Shown here piece by piece: positions 25,521 through 34,878 of a stretch of DNA of 64,000 nucleotides (its first letter is position 1; every line of letters begins with the position of its first letter). The DNA comes from Sclerotinia nivalis (lineage: Eukaryota; Ascomycota; Leotiomycetes; Helotiales; Sclerotiniaceae), in contig JAPEIS010000005.1 in assembly GCA_029531795.1 (NCBI GenBank), forward strand, positions 2,850,001 through 2,914,000, given 5' to 3'. Both the position numbers and the translations under genes were made by a program. Under the pieces are notes generated by a model that made no database searches, was not told the DNA's origin, and saw only the letters and a program-made list of their open reading frames with translations.

Positions 25521-26009
25521 AATTACATACAATTCTAAAATTGATAAGTCCATAGAGAAATCTAAATCCTACAGATTTTTTTTATTAATTTTGATAACAA
25601 AGCATTTTTTATTTTTTTATTTTTGTTTTAAATCGATAAAATAGTTGAGGATTATGAAACTTGAACAACGAAGCCGGAATCCTGGAACTCATCGACTACA
25701 ATCTTCAAAAGGTGGATCTCCCCGGCCACGAAGAGGTACCCCAGCAAAACAAGAATCGCTTCATCTCTGACTACCTGATGTCTCCGAATTGACTGCACCC
25801 GACCCGCAGACACAGAGGAGCACAACGGCTGCCGGTCCCACATCTGGGTCGAAGCCTGCATCAATTTCCGCTCCGGAAATGGTGCAGCGAAAAAAGGTAT
25901 CGATATATATAAAAGACGGGTTCCCAACTCTTCCTTCGGGATAACATCGCTACTTGTCTTCTGGATATATATTTCTCCATGTTATCATAGGTGAAAATGT
26001 GATTTTCGA

Positions 26010-26330
26010 ATGATGATGGGATGTTACCGGGATTTCGGTCGCGATGCTCTAGATCTTTATGGAATTGCTCTGGAGTATCTCGGAATATATTTACTCATTC
26101 CTTTATTTGGGAAGTATAATTCGAATGAAATGCAATATAAGATCTTGCGTGAGAATTTGAGGATGAAGGGAATTTGGAATATAGGACTTGTAGTTGCGAC
26201 TCTTGGCATCTTTGTTTACAGTACGCTTTGGTTGGATGCGGAGCCTGGTAGCTTGCAATTGAATTATCTAAATGGGCACGGCTGGTTGAAGGAGAATTGC
26301 TCTCACCTCACAGCATTTGCTGTTTGTTGA
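26010..26330 (+). CDS. hypothetical small membrane-like ORF (doubtful)
   Basis: I do not recognise this 106-codon frame. Its composition is protein-like, with two predicted membrane-spanning stretches separated by a charged segment (NEMQYKILRENLRMKG). It has no homologous neighbour, and its ATG-ATG-ATG start lies in an AT-rich context. It may be a gene fragment or chance. Confidence 0.25.
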   Translation: MMMGCYRDFGRDALDLYGIALEYLGIYLLIPLFGKYNSNEMQYKILRENLRMKGIWNIGLVVATLGIFVYSTLWLDAEPGSLQLNYLNGHGWLKENCSHLTAFAVC

Positions 26331-26814
26331 CTGTGGAGAGAGAACGGGGAGGATAGCTGTTTTTCGGCGGAAAAGAACTCGGAAGATGGATTTGGATTTG
26401 TTGAACTTCGGATTTATTTGGTTAGGGGTGGGAGGATGAGGATAATGGCATGGATGAATATCAAGAGGCAGTGGTTTTGGGATGGGAATGGGATCGATGC
26501 GAGAGACGCTTGGCTAGTTGTAACAAGTGCGAGGGTAGTGCAAGGAAATGGTTAAGGGCGAAGATTAGGGGGGAGCTAAGGAGACTAGTTTTAGCCGAAG
26601 TATTGTTTCTAAACTTTGAATTCAGATTAACGCCCCTAGATGGAAACCCATTTTCGCTAAGTAGATTAGGCGGGCTCATTTTTCACTGCCGATCTCTTTT
26701 TTTGCTGTTGCCAAAATCATAGGATGCCCGTTCCAGACGCCGGGAAACTAGTTATGGATCGAAATGTGAATCATACATAGACCCAGCCCCAGCTCTTCGC
26801 ATTACTTTTGCTGG

Positions 26815-26822
26815 TATAAAAG
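26815..26822 (+). promoter_or_regulatory. TATA box of the 26926 gene
   Basis: TATAAAAG lies 104 bases before the ATG at 26926. It is followed by a leader with a direct repeat of GTTCAA..TTCCATCTCT (about 26873-26915). The spacing is normal for a fungal TATA-containing promoter. Confidence 0.5.
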
Positions 26823-26925
26823 TATTGATCCCGCCGTCCAAATCCCAAACAAAATCAACCACATTTAACTCAGTTCAAGGTTCCATCTCTATCACAGTTC
26901 AACATTCCATCTCTCATACAACACC

Positions 26926-28068
26926 ATGGCTTCCAATCCGATCTTTACTGCGGCCGATGATGCCATACTTACCGAGCGCAAACACTTGAAGCCGGCAACT
27001 GGAAGACGAAGATACGCTTCATCATCCGTCATGAACTCCGAGATAATATCTTCGTCCGGTTTTAGCTTCGGTGGCTCCGAAACAAACTTTTTCATCATTC
27101 CAAATTTCCTCCATAGCGAGGAAACTTTCGAGTATCTGGGTTTTGGACCACAGAAAGCGGCGGAACTTTGGAGTCGATGGGAAAGTATACAAGAGTCTGC
27201 AAGTGAGGAGGACAAAGACACTATCTTCGAGGTGGAGTTCCTCGACCTTGCTTTGGGTAGTATACCTAGTTATGTGGTAGAGGATAGCGAAGATGATTGG
27301 GTAATACACATGCAGGATTGGGGAGTTGGACCCCAACTTATAAATGCAATCATGAGTCAGGAGTTTTCTGATGTGAGGCGCACGGAATCAGCAAGTTATT
27401 GGGTCACGGATACGATGGAGATTCGATATGCCACTTTGGAAAGAGTAAAAGAGGATAGTGAAGCAAGAGCAGAAGGTATCACACCACCTTCTGCTGGCAT
27501 AGCAACCTCAACATCGCGACCATCAAATGTGCCAGGCAAGCAAATCTTGTTCAAAGCGGTTACTACAAATCATCTATTAAGAGACGAAGGAGGAAAGATT
27601 AGAATGCCTGGCCTCGTGAGCAACCCACCTTCGGATTTTCGAGGCGTCGGAGGAGCTCTATTCTATTTCACGCCAGATTTCGAAGTTGCCAAGCGGTATA
27701 AAGGATACATCAAGAAGAGAGCTGACAGTGCACCTGCTGTGATTGTCTGTCTGACATTACCCAATGCATTTATCGAGGGCCTTCCTCCATATATATTGGA
27801 ATTCGGAGATTTATGGAAGCAGGTTGTCCACAGGTCTCGATCCAGTTACCTTTTAACCGGGGATCTGGGACATATTCATCGTCTACCCCTCGTTATTGCA
27901 CCCGTCTCATATTCCCATAACCGTGCGATTGCCCGACTTGAAAGCTGGCAGCAGATTTCAACTCGCCATGTTATGCATATAGGCGAAAATATGGCTAAAC
28001 AATACGTTTTTCAAGGATCAAAAACTATGGTTGAATTAGAGAGACTTGGCGAGATAGAGGTGGTTTAA
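26926..28068 (+). CDS. intronless protein of unknown family, possible ADP-ribosyltransferase-like segment
   Basis: The frame is a single exon of 380 codons. The start ATG sits in a good context (CACCATGG). I do not recognise the family with confidence. The N-terminal half is acidic with FLHSEETFEYLGFGPQKAAEL and a cluster of Glu/Asp. The C-terminal half contains KQILFKAVTTNHLL, then VGGALFYFTPDFEVAKRYKG, then PAVIVCLTLPNAFIEG, then WKQVVHRSRSSYLL. The spacing of a strand ending in K/A..T, a FYFTPDFEVAKRY block (aromatic-x-[ST]-x-[DE]...A..[WY]) and a following beta strand resembles DUF3990/ART-like folds, which transfer ADP-ribose from NAD. This is an inference from local pattern only. No signal peptide or membrane segment is seen. 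The frame is intact and neighbours give no functional clue. Confidence 0.75.
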   Translation: MASNPIFTAADDAILTERKHLKPATGRRRYASSSVMNSEIISSSGFSFGGSETNFFIIPNFLHSEETFEYLGFGPQKAAELWSRWESIQESASEEDKDTIFEVEFLDLALGSIPSYVVEDSEDDWVIHMQDWGVGPQLINAIMSQEFSDVRRTESASYWVTDTMEIRYATLERVKEDSEARAEGITPPSAGIATSTSRPSNVPGKQILFKAVTTNHLLRDEGGKIRMPGLVSNPPSDFRGVGGALFYFTPDFEVAKRYKGYIKKRADSAPAVIVCLTLPNAFIEGLPPYILEFGDLWKQVVHRSRSSYLLTGDLGHIHRLPLVIAPVSYSHNRAIARLESWQQISTRHVMHIGENMAKQYVFQGSKTMVELERLGEIEVV

Positions 28069-28475
28069 TTTATATCCCGTCTATGGGTGGTTGGTGGTTT
28101 AGATGAGTATCAAGTGTTGAAATTCGATGGTTACGGATGGTTTTCGATGGTTTAGACTAGTTTTGAGGGTTGAAATTCGATGGTTATAGATGGTTTTTGC
28201 TGGTTTGGTGAGGGTTTCAAGAGTTGAAATTCAATAATTATGTTATGGATGGATTGGGTGGTTTTCTAAATGGGCTTAGCTCTAGTGGCTTTTTAGAGCA
28301 CCTGGCTTATAAAGGGCTGTGGCATCTTAGATTACATTCTAACTTAATACAACACATTCTCTACAATAACTTTTCTACTTTATTTATAGTCTAATTTCCA
28401 CATCGTCCTCTTCCATTGTTCTTACACTCTTTTGATTGAGTATTTTAAGCGAATCTTTCCAACCCTAAATAACGC
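28069..28475. other. intergenic region with a degenerate minisatellite
   Basis: About 400 bases hold no gene. The first 190 carry the GATGGTTT-rich minisatellite listed separately. The remainder (28300-28475) is unique and AT-rich. Confidence 0.55.
28086..28265. repeat. degenerate minisatellite, about 53-bp unit
   Basis: Three imperfect units each begin GTTGAAATTC (about 28117, 28169 and 28222) and contain GATGGTTNNNGATGGTTTT-like cores. The third unit is more diverged. The array lies directly after the 28068 stop, so it may fall in the 3' UTR. Confidence 0.65.
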
Positions 28476-28694
28476 TTAGCTAGCTATTGTCGTATTGGCG
28501 ACTAACCAAGTATCACTACTGCCCGTATCGACAATCAAATCAATATCTTGAGGTGGGGTCCCAACTTTGACGGAGATCACATAGCTTGCTTGTTTCAAAT
28601 CATTGGCAAGAGATCCTAGGGCTGAGGCGCGAGTCGAGATACGGCGGTTGAGAGCAGGCTGTGGAAGATGAGTTTTTCGCCTTGTGCGGAAACT
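28476..28694 (-). pseudogene. relic of a pepsin-type aspartic protease (A1)
   Basis: A minus-strand frame of 72 codons, with no ATG, reads as the N-terminal lobe of a pepsin-like aspartic protease. It shows a propeptide-like LNRRISTRASALG, then SYVISVKVGTPPQDIDLIV, then the active-site motif DTGSSDTWLVA, and ends in a stop at 28476-28478 directly after the first catalytic motif. The second catalytic DTG lobe, the Tyr flap and the rest of the enzyme are absent. This is therefore a truncated remnant, probably left by deletion. Most members of the family are secreted or vacuolar proteases. Confidence 0.8.
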
Positions 28695-28933
28695 CTAGTG
28701 TTGTTATTAGTATACGGTAGTATAACGATGGCTGATATGAAGGCTATACTATGTATGGCAATATATATAGAATTCAGTAGTATGTATAATTATAGATATT
28801 ATCGAAAAAGATAATACTAAAAATATTAGTCACAATGCTGAAGAACTCTAGACCATTCTATTAAAGTCATCGGGTAAATCGACCCAACAACACTTGCCCT
28901 TATTCATATCGAGAGCTTATGAAATCGTGCAAT

Positions 28934-30744
28934 CTAACAAATGCCCCAAATGCCCAAGGGCCCCTCTTTTCGCCCGTTCAATCCTTTCGCTGCCAAATCA
29001 TGTTCCAGTCGCCGAACTCTCTTAACGAGTGTGCCTATGCTCAGGGGTCCAATAATTGTACAAAGCACGATGGCCCATGTCGTGATGAGATAAATTTCAG
29101 AAGATTGTGAAGTTTCCATCGAGGTCGTAGAAGAAAATACACCGGTTGTTTCTGCCAGGGATGCGATTAGAAAGCCGATCTCTCCGCGTGCAGTCATGGC
29201 AGTGCCGAGCATGGCAGCTGGGTAGAGCGAAAGCGGACGGTTGATAAGTTTCACTTTGACGCCTTGGGTACGTTTCCGCCCTTCGTTCGCTGTAGCGGGA
29301 TTCTGAGGTGTACTAGAAGGCTCAGTGATATCTTCAGATCTGTCTCGTAGTTGTACCCCTTCCGTCTGGCTAGTAGCAGTTTCCGTGCTTCTCCCAGCTA
29401 CTTTCTTCCATTTCATGTTCTTCGCGGCCGTGATCTTAGACTTGAACGAAAAGTTAGGGAAGATAGGACCAGAGAATCTAACAAGCCAAAGTCCTGTAAC
29501 AAGTTTGGCGAGAAGCATTAATATAGTGTATATGATGCCGCGCCAGATGATAGGCCCCGAAAAGAGCTTGGTAATAGGAATGGCGAAGCCAATTGAGGCA
29601 AAGAATAGGGGTTTGAATACGCGATGGAGGGCTGGTCCATAAAAATATTCAAATGTCTTGACGCCTGATGTAGATGCATGAACGACGGCAGCAGTCGAGT
29701 CAGACGTTGAAGTCGTTTCGTCGACAGCATTTGGCGATGCTTGTGTTGATGGAGCTTCGTCTTGGCCTTCCGTGTTAGCCCTGTGCTCCTCACCGCCAGA
29801 CGTAGTAGGAGTCACAGGAGGGGGAGCCTTTGGGAGTTCACTGTCCCACCAACTGATGGATGCTCCAGCCAGGTAAGCAGCGAATAGATTTGAGGTCCCT
29901 GCATACGTCGCTCCAGTGACCAAGCCTAAGAGAATTGCTGTGTGAATAAATACTGGGGCGTAAGTGCTGCCAATAATTCTTGTTACTGGTCCACTTCTCT
30001 TTGCTTTGGCCATAGAGTTGTACCACAATGTAGCAGGCTTAGCAATAAACCTGCAGGCGACTAGCACCGCTACTCCAAGCCCGATAGACACCACAATAGG
30101 GCGAACAACAGTGATAGGAGTGAAGTTACCCCCGCCAAGATTTGAGATAACTTGCACCATTACTAAACCTACGACGTCATCTATCATTGCTCCACTGGTG
30201 AGAACAACTCCTAAACGAGTGGTTGTGAGCCCACTCGTGCTTAGAATTGTAAATGTAGTGCCTAGACTAGTAGAGCAAAGTGCTGCACCTGCTGCGAAGG
30301 CTTGTAGCGGTGTGGCATAAGCAAGAGATAGAAGACTGAATGAGAGTGCAATAGGAACGGCGATGCCCGTTAAAGCCACAGCTGCGGAGAGGAAAGCATT
30401 GGCTTTTAAAGCGGAAAATCTAGTTTGAAGCCCACCTACGAGGTGTCAGCTGATATGAATTGATGGAGCTTAAGGTTCTGGCAGATACCTTCATAAACCA
30501 AGAGGATAAGTCCAAGATATCCAAGTTGTACAACGACATGTTCAATTTCCTCATCAAATAGGTTCCCCCCTGGTGTCCCCCAAGCGACACCAATGAAGAT
30601 CTGACCGATGAGACCGCAGAATATGAGATTGTCGAAGATGTGATTCACGATATTGAGAACGAGGAGAAATGTAGATTGAACCAGGATAGTAATGATATCT
30701 GGCTCGTGGTATGGGAGATATGAGGTTGCTTTTACAGAAGACAT
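28934..30744 (-). CDS. CPA2-family cation/H+ antiporter (Kha1-like)
   Basis: This is a monovalent cation/proton exchanger of the CPA2 family (Na_H_Exchanger domain), as in fungal Kha1/KefB-like proteins that balance K+, Na+ and pH in endomembranes. Two exons: 30744-30489 and 30435-28934, with a 53-nt intron (GTATCT...CGTAG). The product is 585 aa. The junction restores LLVYEGGLQTRFSALKANAFLS. Conserved segments include FCGLIGQIFIGVAWGTP, the core helix with SGAMIDDVVGLVMVQ (the DD pair that carries transport) and FASIGFAIPI, followed by MTARGEIGFLIASLAE. A long hydrophilic insert (about residues 270-330 with many Thr/Ser/Glu) and another near residue 430 are cytosolic loops. No lesion is seen. 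It lies head-to-head with the disrupted CPA1 antiporter fragment. Confidence 0.9.
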
Positions 30745-31025
30745 GCTAGATCGGTGATATATGACTCTGTTGTTTTTTGTTATGTTCTCTGGTACGGTTA
30801 ATCAGTGGTTATACTAATGACGCACGTGACTCAAGAAAAACAAACGCCACGATGACGTACCGGTGATATGGAGCACTCTGCCAAGCTTGGAGAAGTTCTT
30901 TTTTGACCATCGATATCTGATATTTGTATTTTGCTTTAATTTGTTAGATAAACATTGAAATTTGATCATTGTTGTACAAGTTCAAGGTCAACTCGCCATT
31001 CAGGCAGCTCAGATCAATCGACAGT

Positions 31026-32126
31026 GGAGGGCGAAGATTCAACACCTATACATAATGCCCTCTACGAATCTCCAGCTCTCTATTGAGAATCTGCAAAACT
31101 AAGATTGAATCATTTAATGGAATCGGATACATTGAAAGAAAAAGAGAAGATTTCCCGATTACAATATTTACAATAAAGGGATTATTACGATTTTATAATA
31201 TCAATATCTTCGAAAGAATAAACGAATATCAACCCAAAATACGGATGATGGCTATAGAAGCCCTAATTAGATTCAATATCTGTTATCGACTATTATTTCA
31301 ATACGAAATATAATACATCTAATAAATCCCTTTTATTTCAGAAGAATCTTTTCGATACAGAATTTGCTATTGTTTTATTTGCATTTTATACCTTTTTTCG
31401 ACAATCGATTATCGAAAACATATTCATTTTAATATTACGATTATTACGAAACAAAGAATACTATCATCTATCAATTAATACTATATTCTGGGCATCGATA
31501 CAATATTATATTTTTTCCTCGATTTTACAAAAATATTTTTTGTGTATATATAAATAGAGTTAGGGCTACACTCCATTATAATTATATTCAAATAATCGAT
31601 ATTCTATTCGACAATTTCGATTATTTATATTCAAATAAAATTGGAGATTATCATATTTAGGAAGACATACAAAAAAGCTAATAAATGAATTCAAGCTAAA
31701 AAGAATAATACCTTCTAATTGCTTTTCACTAGTATGAAGATCCTTTTGCTATACTGAAGGTAATCTTGACAAAGATGACTTTTGACCTTTGTAGAAAGTG
31801 GATATCGGAATAGCAGATTGGATCAAAGAAGAAGATTATATCAATAGAATGTTTTAATTAACAAAGAATAAAAAGAGAACAAAGAAAAAAAATTTTTAAA
31901 AGATAAAGATATCAGACTTTGTTCCTCAGTATTAGTTTTCACTTGCCTTCAATCAACATTTCAAGGGTTGAAAAGAAACCCAAACTATACAAACTGTATG
32001 CTAGCTAGCATACAACTCCCTATAGCATCAATTAGAAGCTCATAGAGCCCCTAACCGTCCTAAATAGTCTTAGACTCAGTGTGGACGTTAAATCAAATCA
32101 ATCAATCAATCAATCAATCAATCAAC
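31026..32126 (+). mobile_element. short LINE-tail-sharing element, copy B (non-autonomous)
   Basis: A 1.1-kb element begins GGAGGGCGAAGATTCAACACC and ends in an (AATC)n tail at 32092-32126. It is the inverted counterpart of copy C (33768-34864), colinear over its entire length. The differences I could see are nearly all C/T or G/A, with B the more AT-rich. The 3' region shares short blocks with the LINEs at 8468 and 53869, namely the reverse complement of CACTGAGTCTAAGACTAT and the GTGAAAACTAAT..GGGGAACAAAG motif (seen here around 31915-31945 as its complement). It encodes no reverse transcriptase or endonuclease that I can see, so it looks like a SINE-like or deletion-derived partner of that LINE. 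I find no target duplication around copy B. Confidence 0.75.
31056..31313 (+). CDS. 85-codon open frame inside copy B, unknown
   Basis: The open frame, without its own early ATG, reads ...RICKTKIESFNGIGYIERKR... and on to LLFQYEI with a stop at 31311. Copy C keeps the same frame and the same stop, but many of the differences change residues (for example S/L, N/D, G/E), which argues against selection for a protein. It may be a relic of an element-borne gene. I recognise no domain. Confidence 0.25.
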   Translation, partial: CPLRISSSLLRICKTKIESFNGIGYIERKREDFPITIFTIKGLLRFYNINIFERINEYQPKIRMMAIEALIRFNICYRLLFQYEI

Positions 32127-32160
32127 TTCATTTTTCGCATACTTTATTTTCCAGACAACT

Positions 32161-33234
32161 GTGCCTACAGCTCTGATTATAGGAGCTTGTCTCTCGCCAA
32201 CTGATCCCATCCTTGCTAATTCAGTCCTCTCGGAATCTCGATTCAGTAAACGAGTTCCACCACGTATCCGACATCTTCTTTCAGCTGAGTCGGCGTGCAA
32301 TGATGGAATATCCTTTCCATTCCTCTACATCGGCTTGGTGATCTTTACCACTCATGGAGGTCCCGGCGAAGCTATTAAGGAATGGGTAACCATCACGCTG
32401 CTTTGGCAATGCGCACTTGGAATTGTAACAGGTCTCATACTCGGGAACATCGCAAATCGACTACTACGATTTTCCGACACTCGCGAGTATATATCAAGAC
32501 CATCTTTTGTAGTATTTTATCTTCTTCTCGCCATTCTTTCCATTGGCATTGGGTCGCTTCTCGGCTCTGACGATTTCCTAGTCGCTTTTGGCGCCGGTGT
32601 CGGTTTCGCGCACGATGGATGGTTCTCCAAGAAAACCAAAACCGTAGCTTTTCCAGTAATCGTAGATCACATCCTCAACTCCACCATGTTCGTGTACTTC
32701 GGTTCTATTATCCCCTGGGATCAATTTCAACCAACAACCATTACCCCAAACATCAAATCTTGGACTCTCATCCTTTTCTTAGTCCTCGTCCTCCTCTTCC
32801 GCAGAATCCCAATCCTTCTCCTTACTAAACCTCTCATCCCCGATATCCGCACGTATCGCGAAGCTCTCTTCGCCGGACACTTTGGACCTATGGGCGTAGG
32901 CGCTTTATTCCTTGCTATTGAAGCGAGAGCACAACTCGAAACGGGTACTTCGCTTCCTCTTCCCACGCCAAGGTTTCCTCACGAACCAGGCCCGGTTAGC
33001 GAGGATACAAAGGCTATTTGGACTATTTGGCCCGTGGTTTGTTTTGTGGTGTTGGGAAGTACGATGGTGCATGGATTGAGTTTGTTGGGGATTAGTTTAG
33101 GAAGCCATTATATGAGAAAGGAAGGGGAGAGAGCACCGTTGTTGGGAGGAGAGACGGGTGTGTTAGAGGGTATGGTTTATGAGGGGGGTGGAGGGGAGAG
33201 TGAACCGGAGGTTAGTGGGAGTGAAGCTGAATAG
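32161..33234 (+). pseudogene. NHA1-type Na+/H+ antiporter, C-terminal part only
   Basis: The sequence encodes the second half of a plasma-membrane Na+/H+ (K+/H+) antiporter of the Nha1/Sod2 type (CPA1), which exports Na+ and K+ in exchange for protons. It contains ACLSPTDPILANSVLSES (a TDP motif) and LLSAESACNDGISFPF (the ND motif with catalytic Asp), then VGFAHDGWFSKKTKTVAFPV, FVYFGSIIPWDQF and GHFGPMGVGALFLAIEARAQ, and ends with an acidic tail (357 codons). The 5' half, including the first transmembrane helices, is missing. Upstream is the tail of mobile element copy B, and a TTTTCCAG acceptor-like sequence at 32147-32154 suggests the break fell inside an intron. The remaining frame has no internal stop, so loss of the gene may be recent. 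Confidence 0.85.
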
Positions 33235-33753
33235 AAGATGGGTCGGAGGATTTCTTGATAGGGATATGGGATATTTTCTTGGTGCTTTATCAAAGTAATA
33301 TAGATGTTTGTTAATATGTATTTCAGAAATAAAAAGAGCCCCAATGTCTTTCTCAAAATGAAAAGCATAAATGAAATACACGCTATTCATCCAACAATCG
33401 TAACTTATATCTCTTTCTTCTTTTCTTTTCTTATATATATCATATATCTGCGTATGAATAGCGCAGGTATACATATTCTATCAACATGACAAATATTTGA
33501 CAACTCAAGGAAGAAAGAATAATTAGGGAGATGAAAGAGGCTGGATGATGGTTTGTTTTTGGTTGTATATATGGATGTTGATTATAGTAATGATGATAAT
33601 GATAATGTTAATAAGGTTGATAAGGTTGTGTGACCTTAAGAAGGTTCGCTTGTAAAGGGGAAATGTATGTATCTTTGTATCTTTGTATATGTGTATTTTG
33701 GGGTGGTACAAGGGATGTATGGGGTAACGTGGGATGAGATGAAAAGATGAGAT
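33235..33753. other. intergenic region between the antiporter remnant and copy C
   Basis: About 500 bases hold no supported gene. Two overlapping minus-strand frames run through it (33163-33474 and 33523-33810), but both are chance: the second reads into the GATT-repeat tail of copy C. Confidence 0.6.
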
Positions 33754-33764
33754 GAGATTATATA

Positions 33765-33767
<3 letters not shown>
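33754..33767. repeat. target-site duplication, left copy (element C)
   Basis: GAGATTATATAGAT occurs here and again at 34865-34878. It brackets element C. Confidence 0.85.
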
Positions 33768-33800
<33 letters not shown>

Positions 33801-34864
33801 TAACGTCCATACTGAGTCTAAGACTATTTAGGACGGTTAGGGGCTCTATGAGCTTCTAGTTGATGCTATGGGGAGTTGTATGTTAGCTAATATATAGTTT
33901 GTATAGTTTGGATTTCTTTTCAACCCTTGAAATGTTAATTAAAGATAAGTGAAAACTAATACTGGGGAACAAAGTCCGATATCTTTATTCTTTAAGATTT
34001 TTCCTTCCTTGTTTTCCTTTTACTCTTTGTTAATTAAAGCATTTCATTGATATAATCTTCTTCTTCGATCTAATCTACTATTCCGATACCACTTCCTATA
34101 AAGGTTAAAAATCATCTCTGTCAAGATTACTTTCAGTATAGCAAAAAGGTTTTCATATTAATGAAAAACAATTGGAAGGCATTACTCTCCTCAGTTCGAA
34201 TTCATTCATTAATTCTTTTGCATACCTTCCTAGGTGTGATAATTTCCAGCTTTGTTTGAATGTAAATAATCGAAACCGCCGAATAGAATATCGGTTATTT
34301 GAATGTAATGATAGTGGGGTGTGGCCCTAACCCTATCCATATATGTACAAAAAATATTTTCGTAAAATCGAAGAAAAGGTGTAATATCGTATCGATGCCC
34401 AGAGTATAGTATTAATTGATAGATAATGGTATTCTCTGTTTTGTGATAATTGTAGTATTAAAATGAATATATTTTCGATAATCGATTGTCGAAAAAAAAT
34501 ATAAAATGCGAATAAAACAGTAACAAATTCTGTATCGAAAAGATCTTTCTGGAATAGAAGGGACTTATTAGATGTATCATACTTCGTATTGAAGTAATAA
34601 TCGATAGCAGATGTTGAATCTAACCAGGGCTTCTGTAGCCATCGTCTGTATTTTGGGTTGATATTCGTTTATCCTTTCGAAGATATTGATGTTGTAAAAT
34701 CGTAATAATCCTTTTATCATGAATATCGTAATTGGGAAACCCTCTCTTTTTCTTCCAATGTATTCGATTCCATCAAATAACTCAATCTTAGCTCTGCAGA
34801 TTTTTAATAGAAAGCTGAAGGTTTGTAGAGGGCATTACGTACAGGTGTTGAGTCTTCGCCCTCC
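33768..34864 (-). mobile_element. short LINE-tail-sharing element, copy C (non-autonomous)
   Basis: This is the minus-strand, 1.1-kb counterpart of copy B. It starts (at 34864) with the reverse complement of GGAGGGCGAAGACTC and ends in an AATC tail, seen as GATT repeats on the plus strand from 33767. Perfect 14-bp duplications on both sides show a complete insertion. The element includes a palindromic segment (TTTCGATAATCGATTGTCGAAA) near 34470-34492 and a conserved 3' region with GTGAAAACTAATACTGGGGA. It has no reverse transcriptase or endonuclease frame. It is less mutated (fewer C-to-T changes) than copy B. Confidence 0.85.
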
Positions 34865-34878
34865 GAGATTATATAGAT
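34865..34878. repeat. target-site duplication, right copy (element C)
   Basis: Second copy of GAGATTATATAGAT, identical to 33754-33767. Confidence 0.85.

Larger units (their letters stand above)
25521..26925. other. intergenic region with an unrecognised membrane-like ORF
   Basis: About 1.4 kb hold no confident gene. A plus-strand frame at 26010-26330 (106 codons) contains two hydrophobic stretches (YGIALEYLGIYLLIPLF and GLVVATLGIFVYSTLW). The plus strand at about 25665-25920 can be read as a Ser/Pro/Thr-rich peptide with one stop. These may be debris of a lost gene, but I recognise no family. The TATA-like box at 26815 belongs to the next gene. Confidence 0.45.

Noticed and set aside
27022..27336. 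Antisense ORFs across the 26926 gene
   Set aside because: They mirror the coding strand of an intact 380-codon gene.
33523..33810. Minus-strand ORF with SINQSINQSI repeats
   Set aside because: It reads through the AATC tail of element C; the repeated peptide is a by-product of the tail.
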